From assembly GCA_000729835.1 (NCBI GenBank), contig JFHB01000211.1, forward strand, positions 1-52,756: DNA of 52,756 bases, written 5' to 3'. Below the pieces are notes generated by a model that worked only from the letters and a program-made list of their open reading frames with translations, did not search any database and had not been told where the DNA came from. The stretch comes from Atkinsonella hypoxylon. Taxonomy: Eukaryota; Ascomycota; Sordariomycetes; Hypocreales; Clavicipitaceae. Positions 33,293 to 46,274 of the stretch are shown here, piece by piece. A program made the position numbers and the translations under genes. Positions within the stretch are counted from its first letter, which is position 1; each line of letters begins with the position of its first letter.

Positions 33293-36290
33293 TAATATAA
33301 GGCTACTTAACAGTATAGTAATACTAGATATATACCCCCTGCTGGATTAATTAAACATTATAGCAGATATATATAGTAAGAAGATGTTTTTGCTCTTTAA
33401 TACATTAGGGTTTTTCTACTAGCTTCCTATAAGATAAGAACACTAATCTTATATAGTAGTAATATTAAAATAGGGATTAAAAGCATTAAATGTAGCGCTT
33501 ATAGGCTTTAAGAATGCATTAGCTTTTGCTTAATAGTATATAAACTAATTATTTTAAAAGCATTAATATTTTATATAAATCTATATTAACAACATTATTG
33601 TATTCTTTAACTCTACTAAGGACTACCTTATATACCTTAATATAGTCTTATTAATTCTAAAGAAAAATAAGTTAATAATAGCTATAAAGAAGTTATTTAT
33701 AGGCTACTTAGCTATTTAGCTATTAGGTTTTATTGTTAATAGTAATAGAATTACTAATATAAATAATAAGCTAAAAGCTTTTTAAAAACTTAAGTTTCTA
33801 GTAAATCTTATAAATTTAAAGACCTTTATTAGTATAGCTAGCTTTTTATAGAAGAGTATTCTATAGTTTAATATATAAATTTACTTACTATAGAAATAAA
33901 AGACTACCTTACTATAAGAGCTTTATAAGAAAGGCTTAGCTAATAGTTTACTTAAACTAATATACTAAAAGAAAGCCTAAGAAGTAATATTTTTACTAAA
34001 ACCTAAAAAAGAAAAGGCATTTAAAGAGGTAAAAGTATACCTTAATAAAAATACTATTCTATAGCACTATAACTCTAGTAAGTATTTATTCTTTAAAGTT
34101 AATGCTTATAAGGAAGAATTTAAGCTCTTTATCTTCTAGCTTATAAGTAAATAGAACAGTTATAGTATACCTAGTAAAAACATTAAAAGTAACTAGCTAT
34201 AGCTAATTCTTTTTCTCTTAAGATATACTTTTAACCTAAAGAAACATTATAGATTAACTAAGGTAGAGGTAGCTATAATTATATAGAGTATTTAAAAGCT
34301 ATAGAAAATAGTTTAATCTAACTATTACACTATTAATATTATTATAGACTACTTACTAGTAAAAGGAATTATTAAATATACCTTACTTACTACAATAGAT
34401 CTAGATAAAACTAACCTAAAATTAGCTAAAGTAGCTAATTATCTATTATAATTTAACCTAAGAGTCTTCTATATACTAGAAGTGCTAAATGTAGTGCTAA
34501 ATATACTCTTTAAGTTACTAGTTATAGTTTTATACTAAGAAGAGGCTTATAATAGTAAATTTAATAAGCTTAATATAAGTGCGTTTTTTGCTAAAGAATA
34601 TAGCGCTATAGTAGTATTAGATAAAGGTTTAAAAGAGAAAATTGTTTAAGGCTATAGTTTTAATCTAAAGCTTAGTAGAATTATAGAAGATATTAAGGAC
34701 TTTTGCGAAAAGTAGAATTAGTAAAATTAACAATAAAGGCTAAGGATTCTGCTGTATAGATAAACTCTATAAGACAATAGACTCTTATACTATTATAATA
34801 GAAAAGGCCTATTTTAACTATATATATCTATAAAGGTTATAGAATTTATCCTTAAAATAGTCTATAATAATTAAAACTATTTTAGCGCCTATAGAATAGC
34901 AGTAAAATTATAGGTAGTTTACTTTCTGTAAATATATAAGTAAATTTAAGCCTATATTACTTACTGCTATACCTATAAAGAAAACGTAATTAACTGCAGT
35001 AAGCTACTAAAGAAATTAAGGTTATAAGAGTTAGTTCTAACTCTTTTCTATATAATTTTGCTTAATTTTATTACTAATATACCTAAAGTTAGCTTAATAA
35101 ATACTCTATAGTAAAAAGATAAATATAGCTTCTATAACTTACTGTATCTAGTAAATTGCCTATTTAGTAAGTAAATAATCCTTATACTTAAGTATATAAT
35201 ATATATAGTAGAAATTTAAGTAAAACTACTCTTATAGATACTATATTTATTAAACTAAAGCCTTCTTAAGTAGATTATAAGTAACTAAGATCTAAAGTTT
35301 ATTTCTAACGTTTAAAGAAGTATATTTACCTAAATTAGAAGCAAATTACTTATAGCTATAGCTTACTACCTATAGATAGATAGAACAGCTAAATAGAAGA
35401 ATTAAACAGTTATTATTACTGTTTAATACTATACAGTTATAAATCTAAATACACTATAGACTATAATACTTTTAGCACTATAGCACTAACTTAACAATAT
35501 AGTAGCAGCTAGTATAGAGATTTCCTTTAATAAACTTATATATAGTTTCTAACTAGCTACTGTTGTTAATTTAATCTAATTAGATAACGTTCCTAGTAAT
35601 AGAATAAATATAAGCAATATAGCTATACTTTAGAAGCTATACTAGTAAGAGGTAGAAATAGCTATTAGTATAGTAAATGCCTTAAGTAAGATTAAATATA
35701 ATACTTAGTATAAGCTTATTAACATTAAAGTAAGGGATATAGTTTACCTATAATTATATTAAGGATATATACTTCTAGGAAAGCTAAAAAAGAAATAGTC
35801 TTCTTAATAGGTAAAGCTATATAAGGTTCTTATAAAAGTAAGCTTATTGTTATTTTACTTAGATTTCCTACTAGATTTATATATATACCTAGTAGTATTA
35901 GTAGCTTACCTTTAAAAGCTAAGATAAAGTAAAAACCCTTTTAACTAAAAAGAGTAACTACTACTGCTAATTGCAATAGAAGGGTTTAGTATAGAGAACT
36001 ATTAGGAAATTAAGCGAATTTATACCTATTAAATCTAATGTTTCTATAGTAGGTTAAGTAAGTTATATTTAGAATTCCTTATACAATAGAAAGAGTTCTC
36101 TACTAAAGATAACTAATAGATTGCTAAAGATAAGCTTAAAGTTAATGCTTTTAAAATTATAAATAAATATCTATAGAAACACTCTATAAATTAGGAAGAA
36201 GAGTATTAGCGTTATTAGAAGAGTAATATAGCCTACTAAAAAGCTCTAAATTAGCTAGCAGAAGCCTACTACTAACTCTTTTCCTTATAA
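33293..36290 (+). pseudogene. G1b pol remainder: RT, RNase H, integrase, chromodomain-like end
   Basis: Continues the codon split by CopA. RT shows IIADIYSKKMFLLFNTLGFFY-type residues, then FKNALAFAQQYINQLF, with the catalytic box IYINNIIVF at 33579 (YIDD mutated to YINN). LLGFIVNSNRIT follows. RNase H is near 34010-34320 (AFKEVKVYLNKNTIL; KHYRLTKVEVAIII), ending with QFNLRVFYILEVLNV near 34450. The integrase has a zinc region near 34870-35010 and a core from 35040 (LNFITDIPKV, ISNQDLKFISNV near 35270, and YYLQIDRTA). The last part (about 36070-36170) reads EFLI..KEFSTKDNQQIAKDKL, then IINKYL, which fits a chromodomain. The stop lies at 36273 or 36288. Full of RIP stops. Confidence 0.86.
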
Positions 36291-36701
36291 GTCTTAATTT
36301 TCTTTATTATATAATAGATTATTTAAATCCCTTAGTATCTCTTTCTTTATATTCTTATTTATTATTATTAAAACTATTAAAATTAACCTATATTATAGAA
36401 TTATAGAAGGTTAAGAAGAAAATACCTATAAATCTATATACTGTTGTTTTAATCTACTTTTCCTATAAATTTACCTTTACTTTTACGAATTTTTACGCTT
36501 TCTACTATATAACCTTTTTTTTACACCTTTATATATTATAAAATCTTATAAATTTATTAATACTGTTATAGCTACTACTCTTTCTATCTCTTTAGGCTAT
36601 TATTTAGCTACTTTTAATAGTTAAACACTAGAATACTACACTAAAGGCAATAGACTGCCTATAGAGTAAATTTCTATAGCCTACAGAACTAGCTAGCCTC
36701 T
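36291..36701 (+). other. Spacer between G1b pol and ORF3
   Basis: About 410 bp, pyrimidine-rich on the plus strand (runs of CTTTT, TTTAC and TTATT). No coding pattern or domain is recognised. It could be an intergenic leader for a separately expressed ORF3, for example a splice acceptor or a subgenomic start, but no site can be named after RIP. Confidence 0.55.
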
Positions 36702-38682
36702 ATAGAGCTACTTCTAGCTCTTTCTGTCCCTTCTGCAGAAAATCTACTACTATTATTCTTTTTTTTTAGTAGTTTAAAATTATTAATTCTAGTAAACCTA
36801 AATAGCCTATTCTAAGAAGAGAATAACAACAGTAACTACACTTAAGCTATAATACTACTACTATTTAAACCTAAAGAAGAATATATTACTTCTAATATAT
36901 ATATTAATTATAATAATAGTTCTAACGCTAAGAGTAAAGGTTCTAAGTTTAAGGAGTAGAAATATAACTATAAAGGTAATATAGTAGCTATAAAGCTAAA
37001 TAATATTAAAACTTATCTTATATTGCTTAATTTCTACTGCTTATATAGCACTTTTAGTAGGCCTAGAAGTGCTAAAAGCACCCTAAAAGTTAATAAGTTT
37101 ATTTTTAGCACTATTTCTATAGAAATTAAAGATAATATTAACATTACTAATGTAGAGCTTATTATAGAAGACTATAGTTAGTATTACTACACTAATAGAG
37201 CTAAAGAAAAGGTATAGAATATAGAAAATACTATTTATACTTATACCTATAAATTTACCCTTAAAGGCAGTATAATAGATAAAACTAGTATTAAGGTCTC
37301 TAAAGATAATATATATTACTTACTCTAGTAGAATATAGTAATATATATCTTTAGGATTTACAATAACTATAAAGTAAAGCGCTAGAACTAGCAATATAAA
37401 GGTAAAGATACTAAAGTATCTATAGGTAACGCTAAAGTAGCTAAAAGAGGTAAGATATAGGCAAAAGCAGCAGCTACTATATACTACAGTACTAATATAG
37501 TAAAAAGAGGTAAAGAAACTATTACTATAGATTTATCTACTAGTTTACTGTTATAGGTAGTGTTACTTACTATCTACTTCTCTAATAAATTTAGTAGAAT
37601 TAACAGCACTATTGTAGGTGCCTTAGCTAGTATTAGCTGTATAGACTTACTCTTTATTCTATTAGCTAAAGTGCAATTCTAAAGCTAGTATAATAGTCTC
37701 TTTTAGAAGAAGTGTAAATCTAACGCTAAGGAAATAATTAAAGCCTACCTTAAGAACACTTCTATAGGTAGTAACGCTATATAGAAGTAACTTAACCTCT
37801 ATATTACTAAAATTAATAAGTTAAATAAAAAGATTAACTAGGTTAAAATAGAGGCTAAAGAAGGTCTATTTAATAAGTAGTTTAATAAATTATAGACTAC
37901 TATCTACAGTATATATAACTAACTAAATAGTATAAGTTAATTTAATAAAGGTATTAATAACGTTATTAATAAAAATAAAACCTTACTAAAGGTTGCTAAT
38001 AATATTAATATACTGTAGGCAGAAAGTAGACGCTTATAATATAAAATTAACTGTATTTATATAGACTTCTTAGAACGCTTAGCTAACTAGCCTATTGCTG
38101 TATAAGGCCTCTTTAGTAATAGATTTAGCACTATTTAATGTAGAAGAAGTGCTTAGTTTATTTTAATTAACCTATCTTTAATGTATTTCTCTCTATTAAT
38201 TCTACAAAAGATATTTTCTACAGTAAAGCTAACACTAACTAAGGTAAAAACGCTAACTAAGAGGCTAGCTGTAGGTAAACTAGTAGAAATATCTATTAAG
38301 CGTAAAACTAGCACCTTCTAGGTAAAACCCTTCCTAAAGCCACTAGAAACGTTCTTTAGCTTTACTTTCTAGAGAGAACTAACAGCTTACTATAACTAAC
38401 TAACAATTTACTGCTATTACTAATGCCTAAGGATTAAAATAAGCTATATATATATAGAGAAATACACTAAAGGGATCTAATAGAAAATTTACTTTAATAT
38501 AGATTAATTTTTAATGCTTTTAACACTATATAGAATAATCTTGCATAAAGAATGTACTATATAGATTTAATAAATTAGCTTTATTACACAAGATTAATTT
38601 ACAGGATTTAATATTATCTAGGATAATTTTGCGTAACTTTACTTATATATAGAATACAGAACAAGCTTTAACGCTCTATTAG
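36702..38682 (+). pseudogene. ORF3 of Gypsy-1: extra reading frame downstream of pol, product unknown
   Basis: Frame (positions divisible by 3) from ATA at 36702, a possible mutated ATG followed by E-L-L-L-A-L-S (Pro-rich before RIP), to the CopB insertion: about 660 codons, perhaps continuing at 46275. It contains an acidic/Ser-rich N-terminus (SSNAKSKGSKFKE near 36920), a Lys-rich middle (TKVSIGNAKVAKRGK near 37410), a helical, coiled-coil-like stretch near 37800-38010 (LNLYITKINKLNKKIN, EAKEGLFNKQFNKL) and a C-terminal part with KPFLKPLETFFSFTF near 38320. In-frame stops are only TAA/TAG, at a frequency near that of the known pol frame; one neighbouring frame sampled by eye seems denser in stops. 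No domain is recognised. It lies where env-like or accessory ORFs sit in some Ty3 elements, but no convincing signal peptide or membrane span is seen. Confidence 0.5.
38678..38682. repeat. Left TSD of CopB (ATTAG)
   Basis: ATTAG is repeated at 46270-46274, directly outside the 3' LTR of CopB. Confidence 0.94.
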
Positions 38683-39381
38683 TGTTAAAAATAAGCTACC
38701 CTGTATAGCCTATTTTTATGCCTACTAGTTGCTCTATCACGTGACCCTTATTAGGTCTTGTTACGTTAATTTTTGGTAGAGATATCGCTGTTACTAGATG
38801 CGAAACATCTGGATTTAACTAAGGTAAAGTTGCCTAACCTATAGTTAGCTTTAACAGCGTTTTTCTCCACAACTAGTAATAGTAGAAATTCAAGAAGTAT
38901 ATTATTTAAAAGCTAAGAATTAGAGCTATCTAATAGTATAATTGTTAGATAGGGTTGCTTATAAGGGTTGTTTGCTATTAGTAGAATTTATTAAATTGTG
39001 CATATAGGTTTCTCGTTTGTATAGCCGTAAGTCGATTTTTTTGTTTTTATATAGTAAATCTTTTTGCGGAAATTATAAAGTGGCCTATAAGCCCCTTCTA
39101 GTGACTATAGCCCGCTGATATAGTTAGAGGGTCTATAAGGGACTAGAAAGATTTAAGATTCTACCCTTACTAACTTGTTCGTTACAGCGCTCTTAATATA
39201 AAGATACCACTATTACAGTTATCTATTGCCTCTACGTAATCTAGTACTATACACTACAGCTTAATTTAGGCTGCTGCTGCTTCCACTACGTAATAATTGC
39301 TAGAAGCAATTACAGGTGCTAAATCTAAGAGACCACTACCCTCTTAAATATCTAGTCCTATAATCCCTATTATTTTCAATA
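38683..39381 (+). repeat. CopB 5' LTR (699 bp)
   Basis: Starts TGTTAAAAATAAGC and ends TTTTCAATA. It keeps TCACGTGACC (CACGTG at 38738-38743). The right end is more mutated than in the 3' LTR (GTAATCTAG versus GTGATCTAG). Confidence 0.96.
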
Positions 39382-40334
39382 GGTTATAAGCCCGGAAGAC
39401 CTATCTGCAAGCTATTAGCCCGCTGAAATCTACTATTGTGTACTGTATTACCCACTAGAAGCTATATTAAGACCTGCGCTAGCAGCTATCGCTGCTATTA
39501 GTAGCTTGCTGGAAGCTATTAATACCTGCTGCACACACATCGCCAGCCACTATACTGGTGTTTTCATTCTGCCCACCCTATACCTCCTGCACTCTATGCA
39601 CCCTATGTATACACACTTTTAAAGCTATTCTTAATAGCTAGGTTCTATTGTTGCGTAACATTAAAATATATATATCTGCACACATTACATTTGCACTGCG
39701 AATCGTTTTATTAGGCACTGCCTAATTAATTATTTCTATTAAGAAATAAGCTTAGCGCTGCACTGCATCGCTCATTGTTGTTGTTATATTGTGCACCCTA
39801 TGCACCTCTATTAGTAGCTATACTACAATTTGTAGTGCACGCCTAACAGCTCTTGTTGCTGTTAGATATTCCTATGTTTTTGGTTGTAGAATTAATTTAT
39901 GTGGTAATCCCACTAGTTAGGATTTTAAAGTAGGAATTAGCTGGATATCCCTAAATTAGCTGTGCCTAGGTCTCCACTAATTTGTTAGAACCTAATTAGA
40001 GAAGAATCTCCTGAATTTTTTGGCTAAAAATAGCTAGAACCTATGTTTTATGCCTCTTGCAACCGCTTATTAATCTAGTCTACTATACAAATTGTATGCG
40101 CATACAGATCGCGATATAACGCAGCCTTTAGAGCCCGTTATACCTGTTACAAAAGAAATTGGAGAAAAATCTCAGTATAATTTCTAAAGATATAGGGCAC
40201 TTCTAGGCCTATAATAGAGCAATCTATTAATATCTAGTAGAAGTTATTACTGTTACTTACTACTATTTCTACTGTAATTTAGCTATAATTAGCTATAAAA
40301 GAGCGTTAAATTAGCTACTTTTTGAACCCTTAAA
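39382..40334 (+). other. CopB leader
   Basis: 953 bp, homologous to the CopA leader with several short indels. It has the same primer-binding-position sequence GGTTATAAGCCCGG. No reading frame is shared with CopA, so it is treated as untranslated. Confidence 0.75.
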
Positions 40335-43300
40335 ATAGCACCAAAAGGAACAGGCAAAGGAAAGAGCATAAGCCCTAAAAGGGGTAGTAGTTCTAGTACA
40401 CTAGCTATAGCTGCTACTAGCTTTCCTGGTCCAGCAAGGTCCCCCCCTTAGCCAGTAGATTTCTCTTCTAATGAAGAAGATTATACAGCTAAGAAGGCTC
40501 TAAAGGAAGCTAGATTAGCTTCTGAAAGAGTAGTGTAAGTCTATAATATGCAAGCTGATCTAAAAGCTTAAATAGATAAGCAACAAGAGACCCTAAATAG
40601 ATTTATTAGGCATAGTGAAGCAAAACAAAGCTAAAATAAAGGTAATATAGCTAATTTACTAAGTAAATTAGATACTATAATTACATCTATAGGTAATCTC
40701 TCTATAGGGTCTCCCTCTAAGGTAGTAGATCCTGTTACTTCTAAGACTTCTAAAGTCTCTTTTGAAGTTCCTAAACCTTCTAGTTCCTCTAATAGTGCTA
40801 CTTTTCTGCCTGCTTTTAATAAAGGCACTATAAAAGAGTTAAATAAGAAGGTCTACTCTATTCTAGAGGCTGCTAAGCTAAAAGGCCCTAAAAATTTTGA
40901 ACAGTAGAAGTAAGCTTTAACTATTTAATTTAGGGCACTAGGATTCCCTTAATTTATTGATAATTCTAGTATAGCTAGTACTTTAGTAGATTTAGAACAA
41001 GCTATTATCCTTATAATTATAAGAGATAGTTGCTAATCTAGACCTTAAGCTGCTATAAGCTGGCATAAGTCCCCTGTAGATGCCTATAACGTTCTAGTTA
41101 GGCAGTATTTATAGAGTGCTAAAATACAACGTAGTACGCTATATACTAGTTATTATAACTTATCGTTTTCGAACTATAAGGGATCTTTAGAGGCCTTTAA
41201 TGCTGAATTTAATAATTTACTAGCTAGATTACAGCTCTATAGTGTAGCTATTAATCCTATTAACTAGGTAAATTATTATATTAATGCTTTAAAGAAGACC
41301 TTCCCTAGCTAGGCTGAAAGGCAGCGATATTCTATTAGAGCTGCTAGAGCATAAGGTCTATCTATAAAAATGCTAAATTTACAGTTCCTTATGGCTGACT
41401 TATTAGAAGAATAAAGAGATAAAAGCTCCTCTATATCTAAGGCTCTTAGTTATAAAGCTTCTAATTCTAATAGTTCTAATAATAAGGCTAATTAAGGAAA
41501 GAATCCTCCTAATTAGAAGAAGAATTCCGATTCTAATTTTAACGATTCTAATGCCTCTAAAGATACAAATAAAGCCTCTAAGAATAAGAAGAAGTGGAAG
41601 GGCTAAAGAAGAAGTAATAAAAACTCTAGGAATAAGGATAGAGAAGCTGCTTTTACTATAGGTTGCTATAACCTATCTACTAGCAACCAGGATACTATAG
41701 ATTCCAATAGTGAATCTAGCAGTTCTAGTAGTGATAATTCTTACGATTTAGATACAGAATCCACTACTAGTGATACTAGTACTACTAGTAATAATACCCC
41801 TTCTTTTAACTATTTTAATAGAATAATTAAAAACTCCTTACTATACAATACAGGTTCTACCTGTTATATAGTTAACAATAAGGCATTTTTTAGGACTTTT
41901 AAGCCTATAAAAAAGGGTAAAACCGCGCCTATTGCTACTAGAGGAGGTCCTATTTATCCTAAAGGACAGGGAACTACTGTATTCTAGGTACTAGTTAGTA
42001 TAAATCCAGCTAAATACAGGCCTTTAGCTCTAAAGGATGCTCTATATTGCCTAGGTTTAGATACCAACCTAATTAGTGGTCTAAAGCACTATTTAATAGA
42101 GAGCACTCTCCTTAGAAATCAGCTATTTCTAGCTAATAGAAGCTGCTGTAGGCTTCTAAATCCCAAAAAGCATAGTTTCTTTCTACAGCTTAAGGGGCAA
42201 GAGACCCCTAGAGTGTGTAAAAACCACGCTAATCTCTCTTATATAGGATTTCTAGCTAGCAATAGTTATAATAGCAGTTATAATGCTAGTTATCCTATAG
42301 AGGTTTAAATCCCTTAACAGCCTAGTTTTAATCCAGAGGAATATAGCTAAATCGAGGAATTATCTAATTTTAAAGAAGATAATACCAATAACAATGCTAT
42401 AGAGCCATTAGCCCTAGTTCCTAAACGGGCTCCTAGTTAGATTCCTTCTAATAATAGGGATTTAGAAGGTCTAAATCCTAAGTTGCTAGATATTAGAGGA
42501 AATAGCCGTCTAGATCCCTTAAACGAGGCCTGTAGTTCTCAAGAGATCTAGCAAGATAGAGAGCAATAGGAAGCTAGCTCTAATAATAATTCTAGTATTA
42601 ATTCTCCTATTACTGCTTCTTCTTCCTATAAGAAGCTTCTAGAATTAGCTGCTACTTAGCACGTTAGATTAGGGCATATAGGACTCCCTTTACTAAAGAA
42701 GACTGCTTCTATTACTAAAGGTATTCCTGATTTTACAAAAATCAAGGAAAAGGATTTTAACTGCCTAGCTTGCAACTAAGCTAAAGCTATTAGAAGACCT
42801 AGCAAGCATACTATTCCTAACCCCCCTAGATGTTTAGATATTATAGAGGGAGATACTGTTAAAATAGAGCCTATACTGCACAATAAGAGGCCTCTAGTTC
42901 TTTTTCTAATTAATAGAAAATTACAGTATAAGTAGTCTTTTAATCTAGCTAATAAAGAGGGTTCTACTCTCTATAGCTGTATTAAAGGCTTCTTTAAGGA
43001 ATTAAAGAACCAGTATAACTGCTACCCTAAACACCTTCATTTTAATAGTAGTACAGAAATCGATACTAGGTTGCAAGCTTAGCTATCTTCTAAGGGTATT
43101 TGCTTTAGCACCTCTTGCCCCTATATTTATAAACAGAATAGGCTAATAGAGAGAGCTATAAGGGTACTTCTAGACCGTTTGCGTGCTACCCTACAGTGGT
43201 CATAATTACCTCTGTATCTATAGTCCTACATCCTTCCTGCTATAGTGGATTTAGTTAATACTACTGCGAATAGCACTAAACCACTAAGTCCTAAACAGCT

Positions 43301-45416
43301 ATATCTAGCTGATTTAGAGCCTTCTAAGACCTATAAGCCTGATTTTACTAAAATAAGGGCTATAGTGGATAATCCTTCAGAGGGAGAAATCGATGACCAG
43401 CAGCAATTAGAAGATAATTATACTCCTAAGTATCCTTATCCTAGTTATCTGGATGTGCCGAATCATCCACTAGAACCTGTAGATCAAGCTCTTCTACCAA
43501 GCAACCCTATAGAAGCTGTAGAGGCCCCTAAAGCCCCTATATCTATAGAAGCCCCTCAGGCTAATATAGAACCTATAGAAGCTGAAGCTAATGCTAATGC
43601 TATAGATTTAGATAGAGACATATTTTCCTTAATTAAGGATCTATGCTTTAAGGCTAGGACTAAAGCAGCTATTACTTCTAATAGCAAGAATGAACTTCCT
43701 AATACGTGGAAGCAAGCCCTAAAAAGCTCTGCTAAGCAGCATTAGATAGAAGCTACCTATAGCGAATTTAAGCAGCTATTAGCTGCTAGAACCTTTAAAT
43801 TTATAGGGAAAGACTAAGTACCTAAGGGCCGAAGAGTTCTAAAGAATAGGCTTATTTATAGGCTTAAAAAGGATAAAGAAAATAATCCTATTAAATATAA
43901 GGCCTGCCTTATTGCTAAGGGATTTATGCAAATAGAAGGTTAAGACTATCTAGAGACCTTTACTGCAACTAGTATTCCTCCTAGCTAGCGTATATTATTA
44001 GCCCTTGCAGCTTTTAATAACTAGGAAGTTAAGCAAATCGACTTTATAGGAGCGTTTTTAAATAGCAAGCTAAAGGAAGCTATTTATATAGAAATCCTAG
44101 ATAGATTTGTTGAATTTGCAGAAGCAACGCTATTAGTAGCTAAGCTACTAAAAAGCTGTAATTACAAGCCCTCTAAAGAGCAAGTAATTAAGCTAGAAAA
44201 ATCCCTCTATAGTCTAAAGTAAAGTCCTAAAGAATAGCAGCAAATTCTAACAGAATTACTTTAAAAGCATAGATTTAAACCTCTTATATTAGACCCAGCA
44301 GTCTTTTATAACCCAGCTACATCTACATATATTGCTACTTATGTAGATAACTGTCTTCTAAGTAGGCCTGATTTACGATACATCAATAAGCTTAAAAAGC
44401 TGCTAAATTAAGCTTATCTAATAGAAGATAGAGGACTAGTAGAATTCTTCCTAGGCGTTTAAATTACCTATAATAGGTCTAAAAGATCTATTAAAATCTA
44501 TTAATCTTAATACATCCTTAAAGCCCTAGAAAGATTTAAAATGCTAGATACTAAGCCAGCTTCTATCCCTATACAGCTAGGAATTCTAAAGCAACTAGTT
44601 ACAAAACTCCTCTTAAAATCTAATTATAAGCTTTATTAGAGCATAATAGGCACTATAATGTACCTAATGTTGCTAACTAGGGCTAATATTGCTTTTTCTG
44701 TTTAGTAGCTATTAACCTTCCTAGCTAAGCTCTATATAGAGCACCTAAACGCCTCTAAGCACCTCCTAAGGTACTTAAGTGGTACTAGAAGCTTTGCTAT
44801 TATTTATAAGCATTCTATACCACTAGGGTCTTCTTCTAAAGCTTCTAGCTCTAAAGAAGTACTTAAGACCCTCCTTAGTTATTGCGATAGCGATTTTACT
44901 GGTAATAAAGTCTCTTCTAAATCAACCTATACTTATCTATATAAGCTAGCTAGTGGACCTATTAGCTAGAAATCGAAGAAAGCTAGTACTATTGCTCTTT
45001 CCACTTTAGAAGCAGAATCTAATGCATTATCTAAAGCTATTAGGGAATTAGAGTAGCTCTACGGCCTTTTTAAGGAGATAAAGCTGCCTTTAACCCCTCC
45101 TATTCCTATTAGGTGTAATAATTAAGGCGCTATAGTTACTGCTTACAACCTAACGTTGTATAGTAGGACTAAGCACACCCTTTTGAAGTTTAACTACATT
45201 AGGGAAAAGATTCGTAAAGGTATAGCTAAGGTTAGTTATATTAATACAAATCAGATGCCAGCAGATGGCCTAACTAAGCCTCTTGCTATTCAAAAGCATT
45301 AACAATTCATTAAGTTACTAGAGCTTTCTAGTTAGCTTATAAAAGCAACAAAAACACTCGAAAAATCAAAAAGCAACGAAAAACAATCAACAATAACTAG
45401 TTATATTCAACTATAA
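40335..45416 (+). pseudogene. CopB gag-pol polyprotein (Copia order), RIP-degraded
   Basis: Same frame throughout, starting at ATA 40335 (A-P-K-G-T-G-K-G-K). Gag runs to about 41760. The protease site LLYNTGSTCYIV near 41845 has the same Asp-to-Asn change as CopA. The integrase zinc region is near 42660-42780 (HVRLGHIGLPLLKKT). A 166-codon open stretch at 43245-43745 spans the integrase end and the linker into RT (LVNTTANSTKPLSPKQLYLA). The RT has FIGAFLNSKLKEAIYIEI near 44045 and YVDNCLL near 44341. RNase H has STIALSTLEAESNAL near 44990, and NQMPADGLTKPLAIQKHQQF near 45249. The integrase C-terminal ~74 codons (CopA 30151-30372) are missing at 43365. TAA/TAG codons remain at many sites, so it is inactive. 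Confidence 0.94.
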
Positions 45417-45570
45417 CTACCCTGGAATTGCTGGAATTAGTTATGTTATTAGTTATATTATTTAGTCCTGTTATTAGTACTGTATTTCGTTGGTTGATTC
45501 TAACTTAGATATCCTTTAAAGGAGCTAAGTTGCTTATAGAACTAGTTACTTCTCACATTTCTAGAGGGAG
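45417..45570 (+). other. CopB 3' untranslated segment with polypurine tract
   Basis: Tail after gag-pol, ending CTAGAGGGAG directly before the 3' LTR as in CopA. Confidence 0.8.
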
Positions 45571-46269
45571 TGTTAAAAATAAGCTACCCTGTATAGCCTA
45601 TTTTTATGCCTACTAGTTGCTCTATCACGTGACCCTTATTAGGTCTTGTTACGTTGATTTTTGGTAGAGATATCGCTGTTACTAGATGCGAAACATCTAG
45701 ATTTAACTAAGGTAAAGTTGCCTAACCTATAGTTAGCTTTAACAGCGTTTTTCTCTACAACTAGTAATAGTAGAAATTCAAGAAGTATATTATTCGAAAG
45801 CTAAGAATTAGGGCTATCTAATAGTATAATTGTTAGATAGAGTTGCTTATAAGGGTTGTTTGCTATTAGTAGAATTTATTAAATTGTGTACGTAGGTTTC
45901 TCGTTTGTATAGCTGTAAGTCGATTTTTTTGTTTTTATATAGTAAATCTTTTTGCGGAAATTATAAAGTGGCCTATAAGCCCCTTCTAGCGACTACAGCC
46001 CGCTAATATAGTTGGAGGGTCTATAAGGGACTAGAAAGATTTAAGATTCTACCCTTACTAACTTATTCGTTATAGCGCTCTTAATATAAAGATACTACTA
46101 TTACAGTTATCTATTGCCTCTACGTGATCTAGTACTATACACTACAGCTTGATTTAGGCTGCTGCTGCTTCCACTACGTGATAATTGCTAGGAGCAATTA
46201 CAGGTGCTAAATCTAAGAGACCACTACCCTCTTAGATATCTAGTCCTGTAATCCCTATTATTTTCAATA
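45571..46269 (+). repeat. CopB 3' LTR (699 bp)
   Basis: Same length as the 5' LTR; noticed differences are transitions. CACGTG is at 45626-45631. The right end keeps CACTACGTGATAATTGC and GTCCTGTAATCC. Confidence 0.96.
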
Positions 46270-46274
46270 ATTAG
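46270..46274. repeat. Right TSD of CopB (ATTAG)
   Basis: Second copy of 38678-38682, followed by the remaining 3' part of G1b. Confidence 0.94.

Larger units (their letters stand above)
38683..46269 (+). mobile_element. Copia element CopB, complete, inserted in ORF3 of G1b
   Basis: 7,587 bp with two 699-bp LTRs and a 5-bp TSD. Same family and orientation as CopA, but a different sublineage: small non-RIP indels occur in the LTRs and leader, and gag-pol carries a 222-bp in-frame deletion relative to CopA. It is less RIP-mutated than CopA over gag-pol (longest open piece 166 codons). Confidence 0.96.
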
